From: Pseudomonas coleopterorum
GTDB lineage: Bacteria > Pseudomonadota > Gammaproteobacteria > Pseudomonadales > Pseudomonadaceae
Length of the DNA: 64,000 nucleotides
Direction of reading: 5' to 3'
Assembly: GCF_900105555.1 (NCBI RefSeq)
Contig: NZ_FNTZ01000001.1
Span: forward strand, 2,418,001 to 2,482,000
The notes under the pieces are model-generated. The model saw nothing but the letters and a program-made list of their open reading frames with translations. It did not search any database and was not told the origin of the DNA. Positions 55,963 through 64,000 of this stretch are shown piece by piece. A program made the position numbers and the translations under genes. Each line of letters begins with the position of its first letter. The first letter of the stretch is position 1.

Positions 55963-58900
55963 ATGGCTAACACACTTCCCTGGTTTCATTCGCAACAACT
56001 TGCCCTGTGCATGTCCCGTCACCTTACTCAGGCGCTGGAAAGCGAGCAGCTGAGCGTCATCGAATACGATTGGTTGAGACGCCTTGCGGAGCGTTCGGTT
56101 ATCCCGGACGACATGCAGGTGAGCCTTCTGAGCAACGCCGAGCCCGGCCTGTTCTGTGGTTTGCGGATCGCCTACAGCGATGCGCAGAAACCGGCCGCCT
56201 ATTTTTACTCGCCATTGACCGGCATTGTGCCGTTCGCCAGCGGCGAAGCGCTGCGCGATGCATTGATAGCGCCCGCGCAGAGCGAAGCCAGCGCCGGCCT
56301 GATGGCAACGTCCCGCGAACCGAAGTGGCTGTCGTTGACGCAATCGCCGTTCAAACGCTGGATGAAAGCGATCATCACCACGCAAGCGGCGCGTCTCAAG
56401 GCGATCGATCACACCTGGCACCGGATGCCGCAACTGGTCGACGTCCTCGACCAGCACCTGACGTCGGCGTTGCGAAGCGCCATGCCCGCCAGCGATCCTA
56501 TTGTGCCGCGCAGCCACAAGGTGCAGCGCGTCAACGCAAAAACGAAGGCGATCGTCAACGTGCAGCGCTTGCTCGATACAGCGCTGGATATGCTCCTCGA
56601 CGACCCTCAAAACGATTGCGAGCATCGTTTTCTGGACGTTTACGGCCAGGCGTTGAGCGATGCCCAGACTCAGCTCTATCGCAGTACGTTGGCCACCACC
56701 GTGGCACAGCTACCCGGCACATACAGCGACGCGCTGGCCAATTTCTGGCAGGATGTGCCGAGCTCGCAAAGTCTCAGCCTGCGTGCCGGCCTGAGCCAGA
56801 GCCTGCGGTACGCTTACCTGAGCGCGGTGCTGGAAGAGCAAAGCGATCAACGCTTGAACGCCGATCAAGTGGCGCTGCTCAAATCGGCAGTGGCGCAGCG
56901 ACTGCCGACCGGACTGCGCCTGGAAACCCTCCAGTTCAATGCCGATGGGGCATTGCGCGACACGCCGGTGGCGTGGCCGGGCACCTTGCTCATCAGCAGC
57001 ACCCTGAAGCCCGCCCTTGGCTATTTCGTTTTCAACACTGACCAAGGGCTGAGCCACTGTGCAGACCTGCCAGCACTGGGCAACTACTTGGTCGGACTGA
57101 TCTCCGAGGCCGATGACAGCGTGCGGGTGATCGAGCCCGACCGCGCTCTTTTCAATGCGACGGTTCAACCGGTACCGCAGCGGGTGGCGGTAACCGGTAC
57201 GGCGTTCGACGCGCTCGCCGACGGATTGATCGATCTGCAGCGCCGACGCGTAGGGCAGGCCTTCGCCGACAAGGCGGCGTTTCAGGCGTCTGCGCTTACA
57301 GCAGTCGTGAAGGCGCTGGATCTGCGCACGCTGGCGCATCCGCGCCTGCAAGGGTTCGACGGCGAAAGCGATAACAAGACCGCCGCAGCTCAGCCCCCCG
57401 ACTCTTCCGCCGAACGGACCTGGGGCAACTGGCTGTTACAGATAAAGGCCCTGCGCGATCGGCAGCAATGGAACATGGCGCGTGCTCTGACCCTCAAGGA
57501 TGGCGTGCGCGCCCTACTGGCGCCTGGCTTGCTGGCCATGCAGTCGCCTCTGCCGGCCGACGACATCTGCCTTCGGATCCACGACGATCCCGAGCGAATG
57601 GCCGTGAGCCTGCTCGACTATTTCCTGGAACGAACCAGCGGCGCCGTTGCACAGCCCCTGACATCGGCGGACAAAGTGCTGGACTTGGCGGGTGCACCGA
57701 TCAACTGGCCTGATACCGAAGTACTGGAGCAGCTAGTGCTGACCTGCAGCCCGGCGCTGACCAAGACCTACCGGCGTCTGGTTCGTCGGCAGATGTCCGC
57801 GCCGCAACCACCCTACCTGGGTGCCTATGATCTGCCAGGCCAACGGCGAGCCTTGCGTGACATCAGTCTGCGCACCAGCCTGGCCTTTGCCCAGCGTGAT
57901 GGCAGTATCGACAACGCATTGCTTGAGCTGCTCGCCACGGCCGTGGATCGCCCCACTGCTCGACTGCGCAACACGGCCGATACCGACGTGCACGCGATCT
58001 ACCTGAGACTGCCCTCGGAGACGAGCACCATCCCGCTGACCGACATGTTCGTGCTGCATCGCCACTCGCAACCCGACGGACCGGTGTTGATGTGGTCTGG
58101 CGACCACGGATTGTTCCCCTTCACCTCTCTGGAGCAACTGAAAAAAACCGTCGCGGCCTCGATCGATCAACCGGAGACCCGTGCACGCTGGCTAAGAGGC
58201 ATCGATCCGAACTGGGTCAGACCGTTTCTCGAGCGCTTCCAGACCACCCCAATGACAGGCGTGCAGGTGGAAACCCGTGCGATGCCGGGTGACTTCATCA
58301 CGGAACTGGATGTGATCGAAAGTCATCGGCAGTTGAATACGCTGGGCATCAACATGGCGCTGGCCGTGGAATGCAGCTTTACGGCCAAGTTGTTTCGGCG
58401 CAATGCCGACTACAGTCGCTCGGACGATATGCTCACTACCGGCCTGGACCGGCTCGCCGTGGACGCTGCGAACCTGCAGGTCGATGAGCTGCTGCCGACC
58501 TGGATCAAAAACGCCAGCACCGAACAGCTCGCCCGCTATGCCTTGATCCTGGAACGCTGCCGGGTCACCGCCAACCAAAAAAGCAACTACCTGGCACAGA
58601 TCCCGTTCATCGAGGATTTCTCGCGCACGCGCTTGCGTGCGTCTATCGCGAAGCTCTGGCCGGGTGCGACGATCGATCCGGATCGAGTGGTCATCAAGCT
58701 GACCGACACCAGCGGGGGTGGCATGAACATGGGTGGGATGATCGCCGCCGGAACGCTCACCAGCCGTACCAAAACGTTGACTCAATGGGCGATCAGCCAG
58801 TTTTCCGGGACATTGTCCAGCGAAATGCACATTACGCTGGATCCTCCTTCCCTAACGCTGGACCCACCTTCCACCCATCAGGTTCGCCAAGTGGTGGAAG

Positions 58901-61059
58901 ACGCGGATGTCGGCGGCCAATACCGTACGCTGCTTGCTCAAAAGCTGTCGAAGCAGTCCAGCGATTATGCTTCGCGCCGTCTTCTGTTCGTCATGGCGCT
59001 GCCGGCGCAGATGCTGCGCCACGCGCTGGAGCAAGAGATGCAAGGGCGGATCAGCACCATGGCAACCGACATGATCACGCGGATCGTGTTAATGCCCGAC
59101 GGTGTCGCACGCGAACCCTTGAAAGGAGAACGAATTACCTTGGGACCGCTGGGACTGATCCCCAGCCCCGGCATGCGGGCCGATATTGCCTGTGGCATGT
59201 ACGTGATCGCTCCTGCGCACCCCGAGCATGGCCCGGTGGTGCTTTACACAGCCTACGGCGAACCCGACACCATTCGCGAGTATGCATCGCGCGCCCAGTT
59301 GCTGACGCAGATCAAGACCGATACCGCGCTTCAAGAGCAGATTTTGAGCCGTCTGCCCGAAGACGTTCACTCGCGCTATCAGCATTCCGGATTCACTGAA
59401 CCGCACATTCCCTGGACCACCGAAGTCAGCGACGGCCAACGACTTGAAAAGCCGCCGTCCATCGTCCTGCTCGACCAGCCGGAACAGGGCAATGCCTTGG
59501 ACTATCTGTTCGACGACAACCTGCAGCTCATCCAGCTGCTGGCACGACAACACACCATGTCTTCGGGAGAGGCGAGCTGGAACGCTTTCTGTCACCTCGT
59601 CGAGCTGGGGCTCGAACAAGGCGCGATGCTGCTGCCCAGCGCGGTAGGTTCCCTGATAGCGCTTTATCAATCTCACCGCCTGCTCAACGATTCGGTCCAG
59701 GCCATCGGCCGCAGAAATTGGGGTGAAGCGCTGGCCGATTTCATTGCGGCTCTGGCCTCCGTGGTGGGCGCGCGGCGTGGTATCGAACATTTCAAGCAGC
59801 AGATCGAAGCGGCCGAAAGCACGAAGCCGTCCAGGCCAGCGCAGCTCGGCGGTCGTCTCCATGACAACCTGAACTTCGCATTGACCGCGCTGGAAGCCAC
59901 TGACGTGGCGCTGAAGACGCTCACCTACGACTCGCTGCTGAACATGTACAAAAGCGTCGACGGCAAGCACAGTTACGCCATCGTCGACGGCAAAGTGATG
60001 GAGGTGGCACACGCAGAGCAAGGTTGGTCGATCGTCAGCCAAGGACGTGAAGGGCCGACCATCAGCCTGGACAGCCAGCAAAAATGGCATGCCGATATGG
60101 AGATCGCGCGCATGGGCGCCGGGTACTCGATGATGGACAGCTACGAGACCTGGATCACCGACATCAACATTGCAGACGTGTTCATCACCCAGGCCGAGGG
60201 CATCGAACAGATTCACAAACACTATCCTCGCCATCACCAGATGATCGTGCACGCCCATGCTCACGCCGTCGATTGCTTGCGCAACGCGCTGAAGAACCTC
60301 AACCAGCGATCTCCCCACATACCCTTGCCAGCGCAGACCTTGGACATACTCACCGACGTCTTCGAAGTGGACGTCACCCCGGCCATGCTGCACCGCCTGC
60401 GCAGCGGTTGTGTTCAACTGCTCGACGAGCTGACCAGCGACGCACTGGATCCCCAGTCGTCACCGCGCTACTGGGACGGACTGAACGAGGAAGGTCATGA
60501 GAGCAATCACGCTTTCATCTGGGAAGGCGATCCGCGCAAGCGAATCTTCCTGACCGACAAGTTCTTCACGCTGCCGGTCGAAACCTTGATGTACGCCAAA
60601 CCCGAACGCACGCAGACGCAGTTGTACGCACACCATCAGGCGGCATCGTTGCTGCACGAACTCAGCCATCAGGTGCTTCGGACCGTGGATATTGCCTACC
60701 TCGATACCTTTCGCCCACTTGATCAGCATTTCGATGATCTGGGCGGTGTGCATGGTCAGGCGCAACAGTATGCTCATGACCTGCGGGTATTGCGCCAGCG
60801 GGCGTTGTCGGTGAGCACGTCGACGGCGAATCTGTTCACCCGTCCAGGCTCCAGGGGCCGACGCGATTTTCGAGACAGCGACGGGCGGCAGTACAAAACC
60901 ATCCTGCAGCTGTCGGGCAAGACGAGTCTGTCGCAGGCACGCCAGGTCTTTCGTACTGACCCGGATGTGCGCTCGAAGCTGATCATGGCCAACGCTGATT
61001 CCGTCACATTATTGGTCCTGCGCTTGGGCCAGGAGGTCTTCGCACCGTCAGGTTTCTGA
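55963..61059 (+). CDS. Giant toxin-like protein with dermonecrotic-toxin-type segments and C-terminal HELSH metallopeptidase motif
   Basis: 1698 residues from the ATG at 55963, which has GGAG eight bases upstream; an ATG at 55951 is the alternative. No signal peptide. At least two segments share the pattern seen in the neighbouring NEL proteins (AAYFYSPLTGIVPFASGEALRDALI near the N terminus; VLMWSGDHGLFPFTSLEQL about residues 710-730). A hydrophobic helical stretch spans about 1215-1275 (GAMLLPSAVGSLIALYQ, ALADFIAALASVVGARRG). Near the C terminus HHQAASLLHELSHQVLRTVD gives a zinc-type HELSH motif (residues 1565-1569). No LRR or NEL domain. Function inferred: a cleaved or delivered toxin/effector; the protease activity is unproven. 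Confidence 0.7.
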   Translation: MANTLPWFHSQQLALCMSRHLTQALESEQLSVIEYDWLRRLAERSVIPDDMQVSLLSNAEPGLFCGLRIAYSDAQKPAAYFYSPLTGIVPFASGEALRDALIAPAQSEASAGLMATSREPKWLSLTQSPFKRWMKAIITTQAARLKAIDHTWHRMPQLVDVLDQHLTSALRSAMPASDPIVPRSHKVQRVNAKTKAIVNVQRLLDTALDMLLDDPQNDCEHRFLDVYGQALSDAQTQLYRSTLATTVAQLPGTYSDALANFWQDVPSSQSLSLRAGLSQSLRYAYLSAVLEEQSDQRLNADQVALLKSAVAQRLPTGLRLETLQFNADGALRDTPVAWPGTLLISSTLKPALGYFVFNTDQGLSHCADLPALGNYLVGLISEADDSVRVIEPDRALFNATVQPVPQRVAVTGTAFDALADGLIDLQRRRVGQAFADKAAFQASALTAVVKALDLRTLAHPRLQGFDGESDNKTAAAQPPDSSAERTWGNWLLQIKALRDRQQWNMARALTLKDGVRALLAPGLLAMQSPLPADDICLRIHDDPERMAVSLLDYFLERTSGAVAQPLTSADKVLDLAGAPINWPDTEVLEQLVLTCSPALTKTYRRLVRRQMSAPQPPYLGAYDLPGQRRALRDISLRTSLAFAQRDGSIDNALLELLATAVDRPTARLRNTADTDVHAIYLRLPSETSTIPLTDMFVLHRHSQPDGPVLMWSGDHGLFPFTSLEQLKKTVAASIDQPETRARWLRGIDPNWVRPFLERFQTTPMTGVQVETRAMPGDFITELDVIESHRQLNTLGINMALAVECSFTAKLFRRNADYSRSDDMLTTGLDRLAVDAANLQVDELLPTWIKNASTEQLARYALILERCRVTANQKSNYLAQIPFIEDFSRTRLRASIAKLWPGATIDPDRVVIKLTDTSGGGMNMGGMIAAGTLTSRTKTLTQWAISQFSGTLSSEMHITLDPPSLTLDPPSTHQVRQVVEDADVGGQYRTLLAQKLSKQSSDYASRRLLFVMALPAQMLRHALEQEMQGRISTMATDMITRIVLMPDGVAREPLKGERITLGPLGLIPSPGMRADIACGMYVIAPAHPEHGPVVLYTAYGEPDTIREYASRAQLLTQIKTDTALQEQILSRLPEDVHSRYQHSGFTEPHIPWTTEVSDGQRLEKPPSIVLLDQPEQGNALDYLFDDNLQLIQLLARQHTMSSGEASWNAFCHLVELGLEQGAMLLPSAVGSLIALYQSHRLLNDSVQAIGRRNWGEALADFIAALASVVGARRGIEHFKQQIEAAESTKPSRPAQLGGRLHDNLNFALTALEATDVALKTLTYDSLLNMYKSVDGKHSYAIVDGKVMEVAHAEQGWSIVSQGREGPTISLDSQQKWHADMEIARMGAGYSMMDSYETWITDINIADVFITQAEGIEQIHKHYPRHHQMIVHAHAHAVDCLRNALKNLNQRSPHIPLPAQTLDILTDVFEVDVTPAMLHRLRSGCVQLLDELTSDALDPQSSPRYWDGLNEEGHESNHAFIWEGDPRKRIFLTDKFFTLPVETLMYAKPERTQTQLYAHHQAASLLHELSHQVLRTVDIAYLDTFRPLDQHFDDLGGVHGQAQQYAHDLRVLRQRALSVSTSTANLFTRPGSRGRRDFRDSDGRQYKTILQLSGKTSLSQARQVFRTDPDVRSKLIMANADSVTLLVLRLGQEVFAPSGF

Positions 61060-61105
61060 AGATTTGTTAAGCTTCCGCTCGGCGTAAAGATCAAGCGCTC
61101 TGTTC

Positions 61106-61124
61106 AATAATGAGTATCATTATG
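61106..61124 (+). promoter_or_regulatory. Fur box upstream of efeU
   Basis: AATAATGAGTATCATTATG matches 15 of 19 positions of the Fur consensus GATAATGATAATCATTATC. It lies 41 bp before the efeU start, where it would repress the operon under iron sufficiency. Confidence 0.8.
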
Positions 61125-61164
61125 TTACAAGTTAGCATCCTTATTACTCCCTGAACGGTGCGAA

Positions 61165-62007
61165 GTGCTGGTTCCATTCTTGATCATGCTGCGCGAAGGG
61201 ATTGAAGCCGCGCTCATCGTTGGCATCATTGCCAGCTACCTGCAACAGACTGGTCGTGGTCAATGGATGCCTGCGGTCTGGATTGGCGTCTTCCTGGCAG
61301 CGGCGGTGGCCCTGTTGGTGGGCGGCGGGCTGGAACTGATGAGCGCGGAATTCCCGCAGAAACAACAGGAATTGTTCGAAGCGCTTATCGGACTGGTGGC
61401 CGTGGTCATCCTCACCTCCATGGTGTTCTGGATGCGCAAGGTCGCCCGCTCCGTGAAGCATTCGCTGCAGGCGGCGCTGGACCAGGCTCTGACCGGTTCT
61501 CGCCACCAGGTTGCGGCGCTCATTGTCATGGTGTTCTTTGCGGTTGCTCGGGAAGGCCTGGAAACCGTGTTTTTCCTGCTCGCCGTTTTTCAACAGAGCG
61601 AAGGTTCAGGTGCGCCCATCGGCGCCCTGCTCGGCCTGCTGGTCGCGGTAGCGGTCGGCTTCGCCATCTACTCAGGCAGCATGCGCCTGAACCTGTCGCT
61701 GTTCTTCCGCTGGACCGGGTTATTCATCCTGGTGGTAGCGGCCGGGATTCTCGCCAATTCCGTCATGGCCCTGCATGAAGCCGGGGTCTGGAACAGCCTG
61801 CAGACCGTGGTCTTCGACATCAGCGCCACACTGCCCATGGACGGTCCGACCGGATCGGTGCTGGCCGGCATGTTCGGCTATCAGGATGCGCCCACCGTCA
61901 GCACGCTGGGCGCCTACCTGATCTACCTGGTCGTGGCATTGGTGGCGTTCTTCATGCCCCATGCTGCGCCGACGCCGGTCCCCTCTTCTCCTGCCACACA
62001 TCAGTAA
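61165..62007 (+). CDS. efeU: High-affinity iron permease, FTR1 family
   Basis: 280 residues, GTG start. Seven-helix FTR1 protein; N terminus VPFLIMLREGIEAALIVGIIASYL carries the first Arg-Glu-x-x-Glu iron-binding motif (REGIE, residues 10-14), and AREGLETVFFLLAV the second (about 128-132). Length and motifs match E. coli EfeU. Imports ferric or ferrous iron across the inner membrane with EfeO and EfeB. No strong ribosome-binding site is visible before the GTG; the family start makes the choice. Confidence 0.92.
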   Translation: MLVPFLIMLREGIEAALIVGIIASYLQQTGRGQWMPAVWIGVFLAAAVALLVGGGLELMSAEFPQKQQELFEALIGLVAVVILTSMVFWMRKVARSVKHSLQAALDQALTGSRHQVAALIVMVFFAVAREGLETVFFLLAVFQQSEGSGAPIGALLGLLVAVAVGFAIYSGSMRLNLSLFFRWTGLFILVVAAGILANSVMALHEAGVWNSLQTVVFDISATLPMDGPTGSVLAGMFGYQDAPTVSTLGAYLIYLVVALVAFFMPHAAPTPVPSSPATHQ

Positions 62008-62014
62008 GGCCTCC

Positions 62015-63208
62015 ATGTCCAATCCAGTCAATGGCGCGCCACCGCGCCTGATGCGTCTGGCCCTCGCCGGTTCGGTGGTCGTGATGATCGCCGCCGGCGG
62101 CCTGTTCTACTACGCCTCTCAAGTGGCTTCGAACAAACGTCAGGCCAGCGCCCAGAACGAAATCGTGGTCAACATCCATCCGCACAACTGCGAGCCGGCG
62201 GCGCTGACCGTGCCTGCCGGGCGCAACAGCTTTCGCATCGTCAACCGCTCCGAACGTGCGGTGGAATGGGAAATCCTCGACGGTGTGCTGGTGGTCGAAG
62301 AGCGCGAGAACATCGCGCCCGGCTTAAGCCAGGTGATCAACGCCAACCTGCAGCCAGGTGACTATCAGATCACCTGCGGTCTGCTCAGCAACCCGCGCGG
62401 CACATTGAAGGTGACGCCTACGGCCGAGTCCGATGCGGCCGCCAAGGCACGCCCATCGATGGTGGCCTTCGTCGGCCCGTTGTCGGAATACCGGGTCTAT
62501 CTGGCGACTCAGAGCAGTGGTCTGATCCGGGCTGTGGATGCGCTGCAACAAGCCATTGAGGCCGGTGATCTGGCACAGGCGCGCCATTTGTATGCACCGG
62601 CACGGGCAGCCTATCAACGCATAGCGCCCGCCGCGCAGCGTCTGGCCGAGCTGGACAATGCCATCAACGCCCGCGCGGACTACTACGAAAAGCGTGAGCA
62701 GGACCCGGCCTTCGGCGGCTTCCATCGCCTGGAGTACGGCCTGTTCAAGCAAAACACCTTGGATGGCCTGACGCCGGTGGCGAAGAAATTGGCGGCCGAC
62801 GTCACCGATTTGAAACGCCAACTGCTGGCGCAATCGCTGCCGCCCGAGCAACTGGTGAACATCGTCTCGCGCAATCTGCATGGGCTGGCGGACATTCGCA
62901 CCAACGGTGAGGAAGAGCGCTACAGCCATACCGACCTCAATGGCTTCGCTGCCAATCTGGAAGGCGCGCGCAAGGTCATCGACCTGCTGCGTCCGCTGCT
63001 GGCGAAGTCGGCCTCCGAGGTGCTGCCGGGCATCGATGCCGCGGCGGACGAGCTGGCCATGCAGCTGGCGAGCTTGCGCAGTGGCGATGGTTACCAGAGC
63101 TACGAAACGGTCAGCGCCGAACAGCGCCAGCAGATTGCCGCGCAAGCCAAGGCCCTGGCCGACGCCCTGGACGGCGTCGGCGCGGCCCTTGGCCTCTCTA
63201 CCCTGTAG
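62015..63208 (+). CDS. efeO: Iron-uptake periplasmic protein EfeO
   Basis: 397 residues from the ATG at 62015, 8 bp after efeU. N-terminal membrane anchor or signal (LALAGSVVVMIAAGGLFYY). A cupredoxin-like domain (about 45-135: NIHPHNCEPAALTVPAG, QPGDYQITCGLLSNPRG) is followed by a peptidase-M75-type helical domain with the metal-binding H-x-x-E in GGFHRLEYGLF. Delivers iron to EfeU with EfeB. The last sense codon and TAG stop are formed by the start of a REP (CTGTAG). Confidence 0.92.
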   Translation: MSNPVNGAPPRLMRLALAGSVVVMIAAGGLFYYASQVASNKRQASAQNEIVVNIHPHNCEPAALTVPAGRNSFRIVNRSERAVEWEILDGVLVVEERENIAPGLSQVINANLQPGDYQITCGLLSNPRGTLKVTPTAESDAAAKARPSMVAFVGPLSEYRVYLATQSSGLIRAVDALQQAIEAGDLAQARHLYAPARAAYQRIAPAAQRLAELDNAINARADYYEKREQDPAFGGFHRLEYGLFKQNTLDGLTPVAKKLAADVTDLKRQLLAQSLPPEQLVNIVSRNLHGLADIRTNGEEERYSHTDLNGFAANLEGARKVIDLLRPLLAKSASEVLPGIDAAADELAMQLASLRSGDGYQSYETVSAEQRQQIAAQAKALADALDGVGAALGLSTL

Positions 63209-63378
63209 CAGCGGCGCGATCCGCGTTGGCGGCCTCCGCGGTGTGATGGAGTGGTCGCAGTGAAGCCCGACGCGGCTCGCGCCGCTGCTACAAGGGCGAT
63301 GGCGCGCCGCGTCGGCGGTCTCCACGGTGTTATTGGCTGGCCGCAGTAAAGCCCGACGCGGCTCGCGCCGCCGCCACA
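63203..63378. repeat. REP cluster between efeO and efeB
   Basis: Reverse REP at 63203 (CTGTAGCAGCGGCGCGATCC), forward REP at 63269 (GACGCGGCTCGCGCCGCTGC), partial reverse copy at about 63303, and a degraded forward copy at 63355. The first overlaps the efeO stop codon. All lie within the 206-bp intercistronic gap of the efe operon. Confidence 0.85.
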
Positions 63379-63414
63379 CGTGCGGTGAATGGAAAAGATA
63401 CGAGGTCAACGATC

Positions 63415-64000
63415 ATGAGCAACACCGACAACCCGAATTCACCGGTCGACGCCCAGCGTCGGCGCGTGCTGCTGGGCCTGGGCGCTGCCGGCGCGGCACT
63501 GGCCGGCGCGGGGCTCAGCTGTCCGGCGATGGCGGCCCCCGCCGCCAAGGTCACCGAAGCGCCTAAAAGCGACAAAACCCAAGACCGCCACGACTACGAA
63601 GGCCAGCACCAGGCCGGGATCGTCACGCCACGACCGGCCGCCGGCATGATGGTCGCTTTCGATGTCCTGGCCAGTGACCGCGCAGACCTGGAGCGCTTGT
63701 TCCGCACCCTGGACGAGCGCATTCGCTTTCTGATGACCGGCGGCCCTGTTGCCCAGGTCGATCCGAAGCTGCCCCCGCTGGACTCGGGCATCCTCGGGCC
63801 GGTGGTGGTGCCAGATAACTTGACCATCACCGTGTCGGTGGGCGAGTCGCTGTTCGACGAGCGCTTCGGCCTCACCGACGCCAAGCCCAAGCGCCTGTCG
63901 CGGATGGTCGGCTTCCCCAACGACGCCCTGGAAGCCGATCAGTGCCACGGGGACCTGACCCTGCAGTTCTGTGCCAACACGCCGGACAGCAACATTCACG
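63415..64000 (+). CDS. efeB: Deferrochelatase/peroxidase EfeB (Dyp-type), 5' part
   Basis: First 195 residues; continues beyond the right edge. A Tat-type leader (QRRRVLLGLGAAGAALAGAG, cleavage near AMAAPA) marks export in folded state. The Dyp-peroxidase N-terminal domain follows: YEGQHQAGIVTPRPAAGMMVAFDV, LERLFRTLDERIRFLM, ITVSVGESLFDERFGL, FPNDALEADQCHGDLTLQF. Heme protein that removes iron from heme or oxidises ferrous iron for EfeUO. Third gene of the efe operon after a REP-filled gap. Confidence 0.93.
   Translation, partial: MSNTDNPNSPVDAQRRRVLLGLGAAGAALAGAGLSCPAMAAPAAKVTEAPKSDKTQDRHDYEGQHQAGIVTPRPAAGMMVAFDVLASDRADLERLFRTLDERIRFLMTGGPVAQVDPKLPPLDSGILGPVVVPDNLTITVSVGESLFDERFGLTDAKPKRLSRMVGFPNDALEADQCHGDLTLQFCANTPDSNIH

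Overview
The window is a chromosomal segment of a fluorescent-type Pseudomonas (P. putida / P. fluorescens lineage, inferred). The evidence is high-GC codon use and Pseudomonas-typical gene sets: a mannitol ABC operon, tamAB, dpkA, gor next to galU, and the CysI-DUF934 pair. Many intergenic REP palindromes of two classes add to this (cores GCGGCTTGCGCCGCTGCTAC and CTGTGGGAGCGGGCT). I saw no tRNA, rRNA, CRISPR array or intact prophage.

Layout. 1-2.7 kb: the tail of a DUF883 protein, a DpkA-type imine reductase, two tiny envelope proteins, and an isolated Mor-like phage regulator whose stop codon touches a TA-flanked miniature inverted-repeat element. 2.7-8.2 kb: tamB and tamA (minus strand). 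8.2-15.4 kb: GNAT acetyltransferase, exonuclease III, a DUF533/TerB-like protein, an SH3-domain membrane protein behind a long structured leader with a terminator, an orphan sensor kinase, a second small inverted-repeat element, a small unknown protein, and MltA. 15.4-22.6 kb: a phosphorelay cluster with a receiver protein, a receiver-kinase, a CheB-type methylesterase without receiver, a CheR-type methyltransferase, a CHASE3-GAF hybrid kinase with three receivers, and another lone receiver. A glycosyltransferase follows.

24.0-33.5 kb is a polyol catabolic locus: an RpiR-type regulator, an AraC-type MtlR, ABC transporter MtlEFGK, mannitol 2-dehydrogenase MtlD and a xylulokinase. The fructokinase mtlZ expected at the end is not there. 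33.6-41.8 kb holds glyoxalase I, the peroxide-defence genes ahpF and ahpC with a good OxyR-like site, a LuxR-type response regulator, glutathione reductase, GalU and several small envelope or unknown proteins. 42.2-44.3 kb is cysI plus DUF934.

44.4-61.1 kb is the most unusual part. Three giant genes encode toxin/effector-like proteins. Two tandem minus-strand proteins (about 1741 and 1452 aa) share an N-terminal dermonecrotic-toxin-like region, a central hydrophobic helical segment, leucine-rich repeats and a C-terminal NEL-type E3 ubiquitin ligase domain with a Cys-x-Asp motif. The third (about 1698 aa, plus strand) has related toxin-like segments and ends in a HELSH metallopeptidase-like motif. 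sohB and a small SCP2 protein sit between them. 61.1-64 kb is the Fur-box-preceded efeU-efeO-efeB iron-uptake operon; efeB runs off the right edge.
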